DNA of 64,000 nt from Stigmatella aurantiaca DW4/3-1 (GCF_000165485.1 NC_014623.1:8264893-8328892), one strand, 5' to 3'; positions 18,499-27,998 are shown, numbered from the stretch's first letter. A program made the numbers and translations. Notes: generated by a model from the sequence alone, not told the origin.

Positions 18499-19062
18499 TC
18501 AGTAGCGGCCTTCCAGGAAGTTCTTCACCAGCGTGGGCCCATCCGGAGTGAGCACGCTCTCCGGATGGAACTGCACGCCCACCACCGGGCGCGTCTTGTG
18601 CCGCAGCCCCATGATGAGCCCATCCGGCGTCCACGCCGTGGCCTCCAGCTCCGAGGGCAGGGACGAGGCCTCCACCACCAGCGAGTGGTAACGCCCCGCC
18701 TTGAAGCCCTGCTCCATCCCCGTGAACAACCCCTTGCCATCGTGCTTCACCGGCGAGGTCTTCCCGTGAATGGGCTCCGGGGCGCGGATCACCTTGCCCC
18801 CGAAGACGGCGCCAATGGACTGGTGCCCCAGGCAGACGCCAAACACGGGCACCTTCGCCTCGCGGATGGACGCCATGCTCACGCCCGCCTCATAGGGCGT
18901 GCAAGGCCCCGGAGACACCACCACGTGCGAGGCGCCCGAAGACACCACGCCCGCGGCGTCGATCTCGTCGTTGCGGGCCACCTTCACCTCGGCCCCCAGC
19001 GTGTACAGGAGCTGCACGAGGTTGAAGGTAAACGAATCGTAGTTGTCGATGACGAGGATCAT
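18499..19062 (-). CDS. trpG: Anthranilate synthase component II (glutamine amidotransferase)
   Basis: 187 residues. It supplies ammonia from glutamine to TrpE. The class I amidotransferase triad is visible: Cys in VFGVCLGHQSIG (about residue 79), and His/Glu in VGVQFHPESVLT (about residues 168-170). The N-terminus MILVIDNYDSFTFNLVQ is typical of TrpG/PabA. Because a matching trpE lies directly upstream with a 4-base overlap, the trp role is preferred, although such subunits can also serve folate synthesis. Confidence 0.94.
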   Translation of the reverse strand: MILVIDNYDSFTFNLVQLLYTLGAEVKVARNDEIDAAGVVSSGASHVVVSPGPCTPYEAGVSMASIREAKVPVFGVCLGHQSIGAVFGGKVIRAPEPIHGKTSPVKHDGKGLFTGMEQGFKAGRYHSLVVEASSLPSELEATAWTPDGLIMGLRHKTRPVVGVQFHPESVLTPDGPTLVKNFLEGRY

Positions 19063-20564
19063 CGCCCACCTCCCTCACGGGCCAGCTTCAGCGCCGCGCC
19101 GAGCGCACGGGCCTTGGCCTCCGTTTCATCCGCCTCCAGCCGGGGCACCGAGTCGGCGACCAGCCCCGCCCCCGCAGTCCAGAACGTGCGGTCTCCGTCC
19201 ACGAAGAAGGTGCGCAGCGCGATGGCCACATCCAGCGTGCCGCAGAAGCTCAGGTAGCCCACCGCGCCCGAGTAGGGGCCCCGGCGCATCGGCTCCAGTT
19301 CGTCGATGATCTGCATCGCCCGGATCTTCGGAGCCCCCGACACGGTCCCCGCCGGGAACGTGTACGCCAGGGCATCCAGCGCGTCGTACCCCTTGCCCAG
19401 CTTGCCCCGCACCTGCGAGACGATGTGCATCACGTGGCTGTAGCGCTCGATGACCATCAGCTCCTCGACCTTCACGGAGCCCGGAGCCGCCACGCGGCCC
19501 ACGTCGTTGCGTCCCAGGTCCACGAGCATGGTGTGCTCGGCGCGCTCCTTCTCGTCCGCGAGCAGCTCCTTCTCCAGCGCCTGATCCTCGGCCTCGTTGA
19601 TGCCCCGGCGGCGCGTGCCGGCGATGGGACGCACCACCACATCCCCGTCCTGCACCTTCACGAGCAGCTCGGGCGAGGCGCCCACCAGCGCGCGCGCTTC
19701 CCCGAACTCCACCAGGAAGAGGTACGGCGAGGGGTTCACCCGCCGCAGGGCCCGGTACAGGCTGAGCGGGGGCGGCGCGCCAGGCGACTCGAACCGCCGC
19801 GCCAGCACCACCTGCATGCAATCGCCCGCGCGGATGTACTCCTTCACGCGCTCCACGGCGGCCTCGTACCCAGCGCGATCCCAGTGGACCACCATCTCGG
19901 GCTCGCCGCGCCGCTTCGGCTCCGGCACGTAGGCTTCCGGCGGAAGCGGGCGGCGCAGGCGCTCGGCCATGGCCTCGGCGCGCTCTTCCGCGTCCTTCAG
20001 GGCCTGGGCCACGCTGCCGTGCATCGACGGCCGGGCGATGACCGTGGGCCGCAACGACTGCGTGCGCGTGTCATGGGTGACGAACTCCTCGCACAAGAGC
20101 CACTCGGAGTCCGGGAATGACAAATCGTTGGGATGCCGGTCCGGAATGTGCCTCTCGAACCAGGACATACAGTTATAGCCCATGTAGCCCACGAGCCCGC
20201 CGATGAACGGCGCCTCGCCCGGCAGGGTGGCCACGGCCAGCTCCTTCCAGAGCGCCCGGAGCACCTCCAGGGGCTTGCCATCGCGGCGCTCCTGACGATC
20301 ACCGCGCCACACCGTCGCCCCGCCCCGGTCGAGCTGGACGCGGCCCGCGGGAGCAGTGCCCACGTGGCTGTAGCGGCTGAAGCTCTCGCCGCCGAGGCAC
20401 GATTCGAGCACGAAGCCCCGCTGCCCGGCCCCCAGGCCCAGCTTCAGGTAGACCGACAACGGCGTATCGAGATCCGATGGAATCTCCACCGAGACGGGGA
20501 CCGCTTGCCCCTTCTCCGCGCGTTGGCGGTACGCCGCTCTCCGCTCTTCTGCGTTCATCGTCAT
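19059..20564 (-). CDS. trpE: Anthranilate synthase component I
   Basis: 501 residues from ATG 20564, chosen because AGGGGGG lies just upstream; an open extension to 20636 is possible. It converts chorismate to anthranilate using ammonia from TrpG. The C-terminal chorismate-binding domain shows GDCMQVVLARRFE (about residues 254-266), PIAGTRRRG (about 319-327), DLGRNDVGRVAAPGSV and SGAPKIRAMQIIDELEP. The N-terminal half holds the tryptophan-feedback domain, with a conserved LESCLGGESFSRYSHVG-type stretch. It forms trpEG on the minus strand, facing trpDCFBA. Confidence 0.95.
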   Translation of the reverse strand: MTMNAEERRAAYRQRAEKGQAVPVSVEIPSDLDTPLSVYLKLGLGAGQRGFVLESCLGGESFSRYSHVGTAPAGRVQLDRGGATVWRGDRQERRDGKPLEVLRALWKELAVATLPGEAPFIGGLVGYMGYNCMSWFERHIPDRHPNDLSFPDSEWLLCEEFVTHDTRTQSLRPTVIARPSMHGSVAQALKDAEERAEAMAERLRRPLPPEAYVPEPKRRGEPEMVVHWDRAGYEAAVERVKEYIRAGDCMQVVLARRFESPGAPPPLSLYRALRRVNPSPYLFLVEFGEARALVGASPELLVKVQDGDVVVRPIAGTRRRGINEAEDQALEKELLADEKERAEHTMLVDLGRNDVGRVAAPGSVKVEELMVIERYSHVMHIVSQVRGKLGKGYDALDALAYTFPAGTVSGAPKIRAMQIIDELEPMRRGPYSGAVGYLSFCGTLDVAIALRTFFVDGDRTFWTAGAGLVADSVPRLEADETEAKARALGAALKLAREGGGR

Positions 20565-20817
20565 CTTGTCCCCCCTGGCCATGATCGTCCTCGGCAGGGT
20601 GCTCTCAAGTGTCCCCTGAGCGCCACTCCCTGCCAAGCGCCAGGTCCATCGCCATTAAAACTATTCACTCCCACCACCGCCTATTTTTCCTACCTTTCGG
20701 TTCACTTCGCGTGTGCGGCACCGGGGGAAACCCGGCGAACCGCCTGCTCGGCCCATGAGCCACCGGGCAACCCATGCCCTCTGACCGCGGCCGCCTACCC
20801 CGCACATCGTTACCAGA
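20565..20817. promoter_or_regulatory. Divergent control region of trpEG and the DNA-repair cassette
   Basis: 253 bases. The centre (20650-20700) is AT-richer than its surroundings, and on the minus strand reads GGAAAAATAGG and GAATAGTTTTAATGG, likely including the trpE promoter. No leader frame with Trp codons and no clear terminator/antiterminator pair was found. A hairpin CCGGG...CCCGG is possible around 20721-20735. Confidence 0.4.
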
Positions 20818-21849
20818 TTGAACCTCGTGGGTGTGTACCCGTTTCAGGACAAACCGCCGCTGGTCTCGGTCACGCCTCAGGGCCTCTACTGCCCTCTGGG
20901 AAACTTCCACATTGACCCATGGCGCCCGGTCGAGCGGGCCCTCATCACCCACGCCCACGGAGACCACGCGCGGGGGGGCAGCCAGCGTTACCTGGCGGCC
21001 CGGGCTGGCCAGGGATTGCTGCACAAACGGCTGGGCCCGGGCACGGACCTCGCCACCTTGGAATATGGCGAGCGGCTCACCGTGGGTGAAACCACCGTGA
21101 GCTTTCACCCCGCGGGCCATGTGCTCGGCAGCGCGCAGATTCGCATCGAGCACCGGGGCGAGGTGTGGATCGTCTCCGGGGACTACAAGCGCACGCCGGA
21201 TCCGACGTGCACCCCCTTCGAGGTGGTGCGCTGCGACACCCTCATCACCGAGGCCACCTTCGGGCTGCCCATCTACCGCTGGGAGGATCCGCGCCGGGTG
21301 GCCGAGGACATCCTGCGCTGGTGGGACGGCAACCGCGAGGCGGGGCGTGCCTCGGTGCTCTTCTGCTACGCGCTGGGCAAGGCGCAGCGCCTCCTGGGGG
21401 AACTCGCCCGGCTGACGGACCGGCCCGTTCTCGTGCATGGCGCCGTGAACGGGCTCGTGGGGTGCTACCGCGAGGCGGGCGTGACGATGCTGCCCACGCA
21501 GCTCGTGTCCGAGACGGAGAAGGGAGCCTCTTTCGCGGGCGCGCTCGTGCTGGCGCCCCCCAGCGCGGGGGGCTCGACGTGGATGCGCCGCTTCGGCGAG
21601 TACGCCACGGCCTTCGCCTCGGGGTGGATGCGCGTGCGCGGCAACCGGCGGCGGCGCGGCTTTGACCGGGGCTTCGTGCTCTCGGACCACGCCGACTGGC
21701 CCGAGCTGCTGCGGACGGTGGAGGACACCCAGGCGAGCCGGGTGCTCGTCACCCACGGCTACAGCGAGCCGCTCTCGCGCTACCTGCGCGAGAAGGGGCT
21801 GGACGCCGCCCCCCTGTCCACCCCCTTCGAGGGCGAGGCGGAGGACTGA
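20818..21849 (+). CDS. Ligase-associated DNA exonuclease (metallo-beta-lactamase fold)
   Basis: 343 residues from TTG 20818; GTG at 20827 or 20833 are equally possible as no clear ribosome site is seen. Metallo-beta-lactamase/beta-CASP type hydrolase: HAHGDHARGG (about residues 44-53) is the HxHxDH metal site, with further ligands in FHPAGHVLGSAQ (about 100-111), SGDYKRTPDP (about 119-128), the beta-CASP region, and FVLSDHADW near residue 289. Members of this subfamily are encoded with an ATP-dependent ligase and an Lhr-type helicase, exactly as here. It probably trims DNA ends in repair. Confidence 0.88.
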   Translation: MNLVGVYPFQDKPPLVSVTPQGLYCPLGNFHIDPWRPVERALITHAHGDHARGGSQRYLAARAGQGLLHKRLGPGTDLATLEYGERLTVGETTVSFHPAGHVLGSAQIRIEHRGEVWIVSGDYKRTPDPTCTPFEVVRCDTLITEATFGLPIYRWEDPRRVAEDILRWWDGNREAGRASVLFCYALGKAQRLLGELARLTDRPVLVHGAVNGLVGCYREAGVTMLPTQLVSETEKGASFAGALVLAPPSAGGSTWMRRFGEYATAFASGWMRVRGNRRRRGFDRGFVLSDHADWPELLRTVEDTQASRVLVTHGYSEPLSRYLREKGLDAAPLSTPFEGEAED

Positions 21850-21850
21850 C

Positions 21851-23446
21851 GTGCGACGGCTCGCGGACCTTTATGAGGCGCTGGACGCCACCACCTCCAC
21901 CAACGCCAAGGTGGAGGCGATGGTGCGCTACTTCCGGGAGGCCCCGCCCCAGGACGCGGCCTGGGGGCTGTACTTCCTCACCGGCCGGCGCCTGAAGCGG
22001 CTCTTGACCTCGAAGCTCCTGGTCCAGTGGACGCAGGAGCTGACGGGGATCCCCGATTGGCTCTTCGACGAGGTGTACGCCTCCGTGGGGGACCTGGCGG
22101 AGGTCATCGCGCTGCTGCTGGACCAGCACGAGCGCCCAGCAGCCCCGGAGGAGATGCCCCTGTCCTGGTGGTTGGAGGAGCGGCTGTTGCCCTTGAAGGG
22201 GCTGGACGCCGTGGAGCAGCGCGAGCAGGTGCTCTCGTGGTGGAGGGTGCTTCCCCGGCGGGAGCTGTTCCTGCTCAACAAGCTGCTCACCGGAGAGCTG
22301 CGGGTCGGCGTCTCGGACACGCTGGTGGTGCGCGCCGTGGCCCAGGTGGCGGGGCTGCCACCGGCCACCGTGTCGCACCGGCTGATGGGAACCTGGGCCC
22401 CGTCGCGGGCCTTCTTCGAGCAGCTGCTCTCCCCCGACGTCTCGGACGGCGATGTCTCCCGCCCCTATCCTTTCTATCTCGCCTCGCCCCTGGAGCAACC
22501 GGTGGCGTCGTTGGGCGAGCCGACGGACTGGTTGATCGAATGGAAGTGGGATGGCATCCGCGGCCAGCTCATCCGGCGCCGGGGGGCGGTGTACCTGTGG
22601 AGCCGGGGCGAGGAACTCATCACCGATCGCTTCCCGGAGATCTCCGAGGCCGCGGCGGCCCTGCCCGATGGGACGGTGCTGGACGGAGAAGTCCTGGCCT
22701 ACGAGGACGGCAAACCCTTGCCTTTCAGCCGGCTCCAGCGGCGCATCGGCCGGCAGAAGCTGACCTCCAAGGTGCTGGCCGAGGCCCCCGCGGCGTTCAT
22801 CGCCTATGACTTGCTGGAGGAGAAGGGCGAGGACCTGCGCGGCAAGCCCCTCCGGGAGCGCCGCGAGCGGCTGGAAGCCTTATTGAAGGACAAACCGCGT
22901 TTCACCGTGTCCCCCGCCGTGGTGACTGGCTCCTGGAACGCCCTGGCGGCGCTGCGGCACGAGTCCCGCGAGCGCAACGTCGAGGGCTTCATGCTCAAGC
23001 GCCTGGAGTCCACCTACCAGCACGGGCGCAAGCGGGGAGATTGGTGGAAGTGGAAGATCGACCCGTTCACCGTGGACGCGGTGCTCCTCTATGCCCACCC
23101 CGGGCACGGACGGCGGGCATCGCTCTACACGGACTACACCTTCGCGGTGTGGAACGGCTCGGACCTGCTGCCCGTGGCCAAGGCGTACTCGGGGCTCTCC
23201 GACCAGGAGATCTCCAAGCTGGACCGGTGGATTCGCGCCCATACAAAGGAGAAGTTCGGCCCGGTGCGCTCCGTGGCCCCCGAGCAGGTCTTCGAGCTGC
23301 ACTTCGAGGGCATCGCCGCCTCGCCCCGGCACAAATCGGGCGTGGCCCTGCGCTTCCCGCGCATCGCCCGCTGGCGCCTGGACAAGAAGCCCCAGGATGC
23401 GGACTCCCTCGACCGGCTCAAGGAGCTGCTCCATGCCCAGCACTAG
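21851..23446 (+). CDS. ATP-dependent DNA ligase of the Lhr-associated repair cassette
   Basis: 531 residues from GTG 21851, 1 base after the exonuclease stop. The N-terminal DNA-binding domain (about residues 1-200) precedes the nucleotidyltransferase domain, whose AMP-acceptor Lys is in EWKWDGIRGQL (Lys about 232). Later motifs: LWSRGEELITDRFPE (motif III region), LDGEVLAYEDG (motif IIIa/IV), EGFMLKRL (motif IV) and GDWWKWKIDP (motif V). The C-terminal OB domain closes the protein. It seals nicks, in addition to the essential NAD-dependent LigA presumably encoded elsewhere. The operon order is exo-lig-helicase-phosphoesterase. Confidence 0.93.
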   Translation: MRRLADLYEALDATTSTNAKVEAMVRYFREAPPQDAAWGLYFLTGRRLKRLLTSKLLVQWTQELTGIPDWLFDEVYASVGDLAEVIALLLDQHERPAAPEEMPLSWWLEERLLPLKGLDAVEQREQVLSWWRVLPRRELFLLNKLLTGELRVGVSDTLVVRAVAQVAGLPPATVSHRLMGTWAPSRAFFEQLLSPDVSDGDVSRPYPFYLASPLEQPVASLGEPTDWLIEWKWDGIRGQLIRRRGAVYLWSRGEELITDRFPEISEAAAALPDGTVLDGEVLAYEDGKPLPFSRLQRRIGRQKLTSKVLAEAPAAFIAYDLLEEKGEDLRGKPLRERRERLEALLKDKPRFTVSPAVVTGSWNALAALRHESRERNVEGFMLKRLESTYQHGRKRGDWWKWKIDPFTVDAVLLYAHPGHGRRASLYTDYTFAVWNGSDLLPVAKAYSGLSDQEISKLDRWIRAHTKEKFGPVRSVAPEQVFELHFEGIAASPRHKSGVALRFPRIARWRLDKKPQDADSLDRLKELLHAQH

Positions 23447-25940
23447 GCGGCGAGCCCCCCGGGCAGCGGCGCGGCAGCCTCCGGGCGCTTCCCTGCCAGA
23501 GCCCATGGGGCCTCCCCTGGACCGGCTCCGCGCCTGGTTCCAGGAGCGTGGGTGGACGCCCTACCCCTTCCAGGAGCAGGCCTGGGCGGCCTACGCCCGG
23601 GGCGAGAGCGGCCTCATCCACGTCCCCACCGGCGCCGGGAAGACCTATGCCGCGTACATGGGCCCCCTGGCCGATGTCGCGGAGCGAGGCCAGAAAGGGT
23701 TGCAGATCCTCTATGTCACCCCCCTGCGGGCCGTCTCGCGGGACGTGGAGCTGGCGCTCCGGGCCCCGCTGAGCGCACTGGGCGCGGACATCGAGGTGGA
23801 GAGCCGCACCGGGGACACCTCCTCTTCCGTGCGCCAGCGCCAGCGCCAGCGGCTGCCCGAGGTGCTCATCACCACCCCGGAGTCCCTCTCGCTGCTGCTG
23901 GCCAACGAGCGCGCCGCCGAGCTGTTCGCCTCCCTGCGCGCCGTCATCGCCGATGAGTGGCATGAGCTGCTGAGCACCAAGCGCGGCACCCAGATGGAGC
24001 TGGCCCTCGCGCGCCTGCGCCACTTCGCCCCCTCCGTGCGGACCTGGGCCCTCTCCGCGACGCTCGCCAACCTGGGGGAGGCCGCTCGCGCCGGGGTGGG
24101 CACCCAGACGGCGCCCACCCTGCTGAGCGCCGAGTTGGAGCGGCCCATCGAGGTGAGCACCCTGCTGCCCGACAAGGTGGACAGCTTTCCCTGGGCGGGA
24201 CACCTCGGCTTCTCCATGCTGGAGAAGGTGGCGGCTTGGCTGGACCCGGAGCGCTCCACCCTGCTCTTCACCAACACCCGCTCCCAGGCAGAGCGCTGGT
24301 ACGAGGGGCTGCGCTTCGCCCGGCCCGAGTTCGGCGCGCGGCTCGCCCTGCACCACGGCTCCATCGATCGAGAGGAGCGCGAGCGGGTGGAGGCCGGGCT
24401 GAAGGACGGCTCGGTGCGCCTGGTGGTGTGCACCTCGTCGTTGGACCTGGGGGTGGACTTCGGCCCCGTGGAGCGGGTGGTGCAGGTGGGCAGCCCCAAG
24501 GGCATCTCCCGCTCGATGCAGCGGGCGGGCCGCAGCGGCCATCGCCCCGGGGAGACGTGCCGCCTGCTCTTCGTCCCCACGCATGCGCTGGAGCTGATGG
24601 AGATGGCCGCCGCGCGCCAGGCGCTGGAGCGCGGGGAGGTAGAGGCCCGCGTGCCCCTGAGCAAGCCCCTGGACGTGCTGGCCCAGCACCTCGTCACCTG
24701 TGCCCTGGGCGGAGGCTTCACGCGGGAGGCCATGCGCGCCGAGGTCCGCGAGGCCGCCAGCTACGCCCACCTCACGGATGAAGAGTTCGAGTGGACGCTG
24801 GCGCTCGTGCGCGAGGGGGGGCCCACCTTGAGGGCCTACCCGGAGTTCCGCCGGGTGGTGGAGCACGAGGGCCGCTTCATCGTGGCGGACGGGCGCATCG
24901 CCCGGCTGCACCGGCTCAACATCGGCACCATCGCCTCGGACGCCACGGTGCAGCTGCGCTACTGGAATGGCGGGCGGCTGGGCAGCGTGGAGGAGTCCTA
25001 CGTCAGCCGCCTGCGCCCGGGAGACACCTTCCTCTTCTCGGGCAAGCGCCTGGAGTTCAGCCGCTTCAAGGACATGACGGCCTACGTGAAGCCCGCGAAG
25101 GCCAAGGCCACGCAGACCCCGCGCTGGGGAGGCAGCCGGCTGCCCCTGTCCGGTTCGCTGGCCGCGGCGGTGCGCCGCACGCTGAACGCCGCCCGTTACG
25201 GGGATGTGACCGCCGAGGAGCTGGCCGCCGCCTGGCCCGTGCTGGAGGCGCAGTCCCGGCTCTCGCGCATCCCCGGCGAGGGCACCTGCCTGGCCGAGAC
25301 GTGCGAGACGCGCGATGGCCACCACCTGTTCCTCTACCCTTTCGAGGGGAGGCTGGTACACGAGGGGTTGGCGGCCCTCCTGGCGCTGCGCTTCACCCGG
25401 CGGCAGCGGGCCACCTTCAGCCTCTCGGTGAATGACTACGGCATCGAGTTCCTCACCCCGGACTTCTTCCCCTTCGAGGAGGCGCTGCGCCCCTCTCTCT
25501 TCACCCGCGAGCGGCTGGTGGACGACATCCTGGAGAGCGTGAACCTGAGCGAGCTGGCCCGGCGCCAGTTCCGGGACGTGGCGCGCGTGGCCGGGCTCGT
25601 CCTGCCGGGGCTGCCCGGGGCCCGCAAGTCCACGCGCCAGGTGCAGGCCAGCGCCTCGCTTCTTTATGATGTCTTTTCCAAGTACGACCCGGACAACCTG
25701 CTCCTGGTCCAGGCCCGGCGCGAGGTGCTCGAGCAGCAGTTCGAGCAGAACCGGCTCGCCGCGACATTAGAGCGCCTGGAACGCTCGACCCTGGAGTTTC
25801 TCCCCGTCCGGAGGCCCACCCCGCTGGGATTCCCGCTCGTCATCGAGCGCATCAGCGCGAGCCTCTCCAACGAATCCCTGCTGGAGCGGGTCGCCCGGCT
25901 CAAGGAGCGATGGCAACGCGACGATGCCAGGTCCGCGTGA
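23433..25940 (+). CDS. Ligase-associated Lhr-type DEXH-box DNA helicase
   Basis: 835 residues from ATG 23433, overlapping the ligase stop by 14 bases; ATG 23505 (MGPPLDRLRAW) is an alternative. Superfamily 2 helicase: Walker A VPTGAGKT (about residues 63-70), motif Ia VTPLRAVSRD, motif II as DEWH (about 173-176), SATLANL motif III, and motif VI QRAGRSGHRPGE (about 364-375). The C-terminal part matches the Lhr core (winged helix plus beta-barrel), with the FSLSVNDYGIEFLTPD stretch. Lhr-core enzymes are 3'-5' translocases of DNA repair, induced by crosslinking agents in mycobacteria. Confidence 0.93.
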   Translation: MPSTRRRAPRAAARQPPGASLPEPMGPPLDRLRAWFQERGWTPYPFQEQAWAAYARGESGLIHVPTGAGKTYAAYMGPLADVAERGQKGLQILYVTPLRAVSRDVELALRAPLSALGADIEVESRTGDTSSSVRQRQRQRLPEVLITTPESLSLLLANERAAELFASLRAVIADEWHELLSTKRGTQMELALARLRHFAPSVRTWALSATLANLGEAARAGVGTQTAPTLLSAELERPIEVSTLLPDKVDSFPWAGHLGFSMLEKVAAWLDPERSTLLFTNTRSQAERWYEGLRFARPEFGARLALHHGSIDREERERVEAGLKDGSVRLVVCTSSLDLGVDFGPVERVVQVGSPKGISRSMQRAGRSGHRPGETCRLLFVPTHALELMEMAAARQALERGEVEARVPLSKPLDVLAQHLVTCALGGGFTREAMRAEVREAASYAHLTDEEFEWTLALVREGGPTLRAYPEFRRVVEHEGRFIVADGRIARLHRLNIGTIASDATVQLRYWNGGRLGSVEESYVSRLRPGDTFLFSGKRLEFSRFKDMTAYVKPAKAKATQTPRWGGSRLPLSGSLAAAVRRTLNAARYGDVTAEELAAAWPVLEAQSRLSRIPGEGTCLAETCETRDGHHLFLYPFEGRLVHEGLAALLALRFTRRQRATFSLSVNDYGIEFLTPDFFPFEEALRPSLFTRERLVDDILESVNLSELARRQFRDVARVAGLVLPGLPGARKSTRQVQASASLLYDVFSKYDPDNLLLVQARREVLEQQFEQNRLAATLERLERSTLEFLPVRRPTPLGFPLVIERISASLSNESLLERVARLKERWQRDDARSA

Positions 25941-26560
25941 GCGGCACGCCGGTGGAGCTGCTCCCCGAGCGAGGCCTGTACTGGCCCGAGGGGGGGCTGC
26001 TCGCGGTGTCGGACCTGCACTGGGGCAAGCCCGAGAGCTTCCAGCAACTCGGCATCCCGCTGCCCCTGGGGGTGCTGGAGGATGACCTGGCGCGCCTGTC
26101 CCAGGCCCTGCGGACCACGGGCGCCCGCCGGCTGCTGCTCGTGGGAGACCTCATCCACTCCCGGGCAGGGGTGACCCCGGCCCTCGTGGAGCGCATCGCC
26201 CGGTGGCGCGCCCTCCACGACGTGGAGATGGTGCTCATCCGGGGCAACCACGACCGGCACCTCCCGGCCCTGCCCGCCCCCTGGCGCCTGGAGGTCCGGG
26301 ACGAGCACCTGGACGAGGGCCCCTTCCGCTTCGCCCACCACCCCGAGCCCACCCCCGGACGCTACCTCTGGGCGGGGCACCTCCACCCGGTGGTCCGGCT
26401 GTCCTCCGGGGCGGACCGGCTGCGCCTGCCGTGCTTCCACGTGGGCCCGGCGCTGGGCATACTTCCTGCTTTCAGCGCCTTCACCGGCGGCATGAATGTG
26501 TCCCGGCGGGCCGGGGAGCGCATCTTCGCCATCGCGGAAGAGACCGTGGTGGAGGTATAG
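25910..26560 (+). CDS. Ligase-associated metallophosphoesterase (MPE/PdeM type)
   Basis: 216 residues from ATG 25910, overlapping the helicase end by 31 bases. The alternative GTG 25937 overlaps it by only 4 bases, but would lose part of the first conserved strand. Binuclear metallophosphoesterase: SDLHWGK (about residues 34-40), GDLIHSRAG (about 76-84), IRGNHDRHLP (about 107-116) and AGHLHP (about 150-155). Pseudomonas MPE of this gene set is a manganese-dependent DNA endonuclease, so a nuclease role in repair is likely. Confidence 0.9.
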   Translation: MATRRCQVRVSGTPVELLPERGLYWPEGGLLAVSDLHWGKPESFQQLGIPLPLGVLEDDLARLSQALRTTGARRLLLVGDLIHSRAGVTPALVERIARWRALHDVEMVLIRGNHDRHLPALPAPWRLEVRDEHLDEGPFRFAHHPEPTPGRYLWAGHLHPVVRLSSGADRLRLPCFHVGPALGILPAFSAFTGGMNVSRRAGERIFAIAEETVVEV

Positions 26561-26564
26561 GGCC

Positions 26565-26921
26565 ATGAGCGCCGCCAAGCGCCGCTGCGTCCTGGACATC
26601 ATCGCCACCGACAGCACCTTCGAGCGCACCCTCTTCCGGGATCACGAGGTGTGGCTGGGCAAGTGCTTGCATTGCAATGCCCACCTGATGGTCAGCCTCC
26701 AGGGCGAGCCGATCAGCCGCGCCACCATCGAGCACATCATCCCCCGGACCCACGGCGGCACCGACGCGCTGGAGAACCTGGGCCTGGCCTGTGCCCGCTG
26801 TAACCAGGGCAAGGGCAGCCGCCACGACCCACGCTACCTCAAGGACGCCCGGGCGCAGGAGCTGGTGGCGCGCCTCCAGGCCCGGCGCCGGGAACGTTGG
26901 CGCGATCCAGACGCAGGTTGA
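26565..26921 (+). CDS. HNH endonuclease-type protein at the end of the repair cassette
   Basis: 118 residues from ATG 26565, with GGAGG 11 bases upstream inside the end of the phosphoesterase gene and only 4 bases between stop and start. A compact HNH fold is visible: a CLHCNAHL knuckle (about residues 37-44), IEHIIPRTHGGTDALENLGLA (about 57-77), then CARCNQGKGSRHD (about 79-91). The two CxxC pairs probably hold structural zinc and the IEH...N...N residues form the active site. It is co-directional and tightly spaced with the Lhr/ligase genes, suggesting it works with them. Confidence 0.85.
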   Translation: MSAAKRRCVLDIIATDSTFERTLFRDHEVWLGKCLHCNAHLMVSLQGEPISRATIEHIIPRTHGGTDALENLGLACARCNQGKGSRHDPRYLKDARAQELVARLQARRRERWRDPDAG

Positions 26922-27339
26922 GCCACCGATTGTAACAGGCCTGATCCAGTCCTCATTCAACCCCCCTTCCGATTGCCAGAAGAGAACGTCATCGCCTGGG
27001 CCCTGATTGGTGCACCCCGCGCGTGACACCGTGGTATCCCGGCGCGCCGAGTCATGGCTGTAACGAAAGAAGATTGACAGTCAGGAGTTGATGGTCAATG
27101 GTCGCGCGCCGCGTTGGAACGGGAAATGAAAGAGGGACCCGCCCGCGGCATCTCTTGGGATTTCAGTCGTCGACTTTGATCGTGTTTTCCATGCCTCGTG
27201 CACGCCCCGCGCGTCGCCCTGACTGCCTCGACGAGATGAGACACATTAGCCACCCGCACCGCGCAGTTCCCCGCTGGCAAGGCGCCTCTTCCCTTCCGTT
27301 GTGTTCCACCGCAGTCCACAGCTTTCCCCAGGTCCTGGT
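26922..27339. other. Intergenic region upstream of the respiratory operon
   Basis: About 418 bases with lower GC than the neighbours and no convincing gene. A palindrome TGAC-A-GTCA (27075-27083) lies inside a larger inverted repeat ATTGAC (27073-27078) / GTCAAT (27094-27099). The first arm contains TTGACA, which could be a -35 box, but the -10 at the right spacing (AATGGT) is poor. No terminator for the upstream cassette is obvious. It most likely carries the promoter of the act-cta operon. Confidence 0.4.
27073..27099. promoter_or_regulatory. Inverted repeat, candidate operator or -35 region for the act operon
   Basis: ATTGAC at 27073-27078 mirrors GTCAAT at 27094-27099 (15-base spacer), with the nested 9-base near-palindrome TGACAGTCA at 27075-27083. 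It lies about 240 bases upstream of actA, in a stretch of lower GC. The regulator is unknown. Confidence 0.25.
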
Positions 27340-27998
27340 ATGAGCGGCCCTCTCTTCCCTCGCTGGACGAACACGGTGTCGCGGCTGTCCGTCGCGGGCC
27401 TCCTTGCCGTCCCCGCCATCTCCATCGGCGGACTCTTGGCCTACGCGCGGTCTCCGCACGTGACCAACCAGAATCAACCCATCGAACAGCCGATCGAGTT
27501 CGACCACCGCCACCACGCGGGGGACGAACAGATTGACTGCCGGTACTGCCACTGGACGGTGGAGAATGCGCCCTCGGCGGGCATCCCCTCCACCACCGTG
27601 TGCATGTCCTGCCACGCGCAGATCTGGAACAAGAGCCCGTACCTCACCGAGGTGCGCAAGGCCTTCTTCGCGGACCAGCCCATTCCCTGGGTCCGCGTCC
27701 ACAACCTGCCGGACTTCGTCTACTTCAACCACTCCATCCACGTGAACAAGGGCGTGGGGTGCGCCACCTGTCACGGCCGCGTGGACCAGATGGCGGCCAT
27801 CGAGCAGGCCTCCACCCTGACGATGGCCTGGTGCCTGGACTGCCACCGCAACCCGCAGCCGCACCTGCGGCCGGCCGAGTACATCACCAGCATGACCTGG
27901 ACCCCGCCCGCGGACCCGAAAGAGGCGGCCGCCCTCGGTGAGACGCTGGCGAAGGAATACGAAGTTCACTCGCGGACGAGCTGCTCCACATGCCACCG

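Noticed and set aside
20565-20636. 24-residue extension of TrpE
   Set aside because: ATG 20564 has the better ribosome site; the extension has no conserved residues. It remains possible but less likely.
20565-20760. Trp attenuator upstream of trpE
   Set aside because: No short frame with Trp codons and no exclusive terminator/antiterminator pair could be built.
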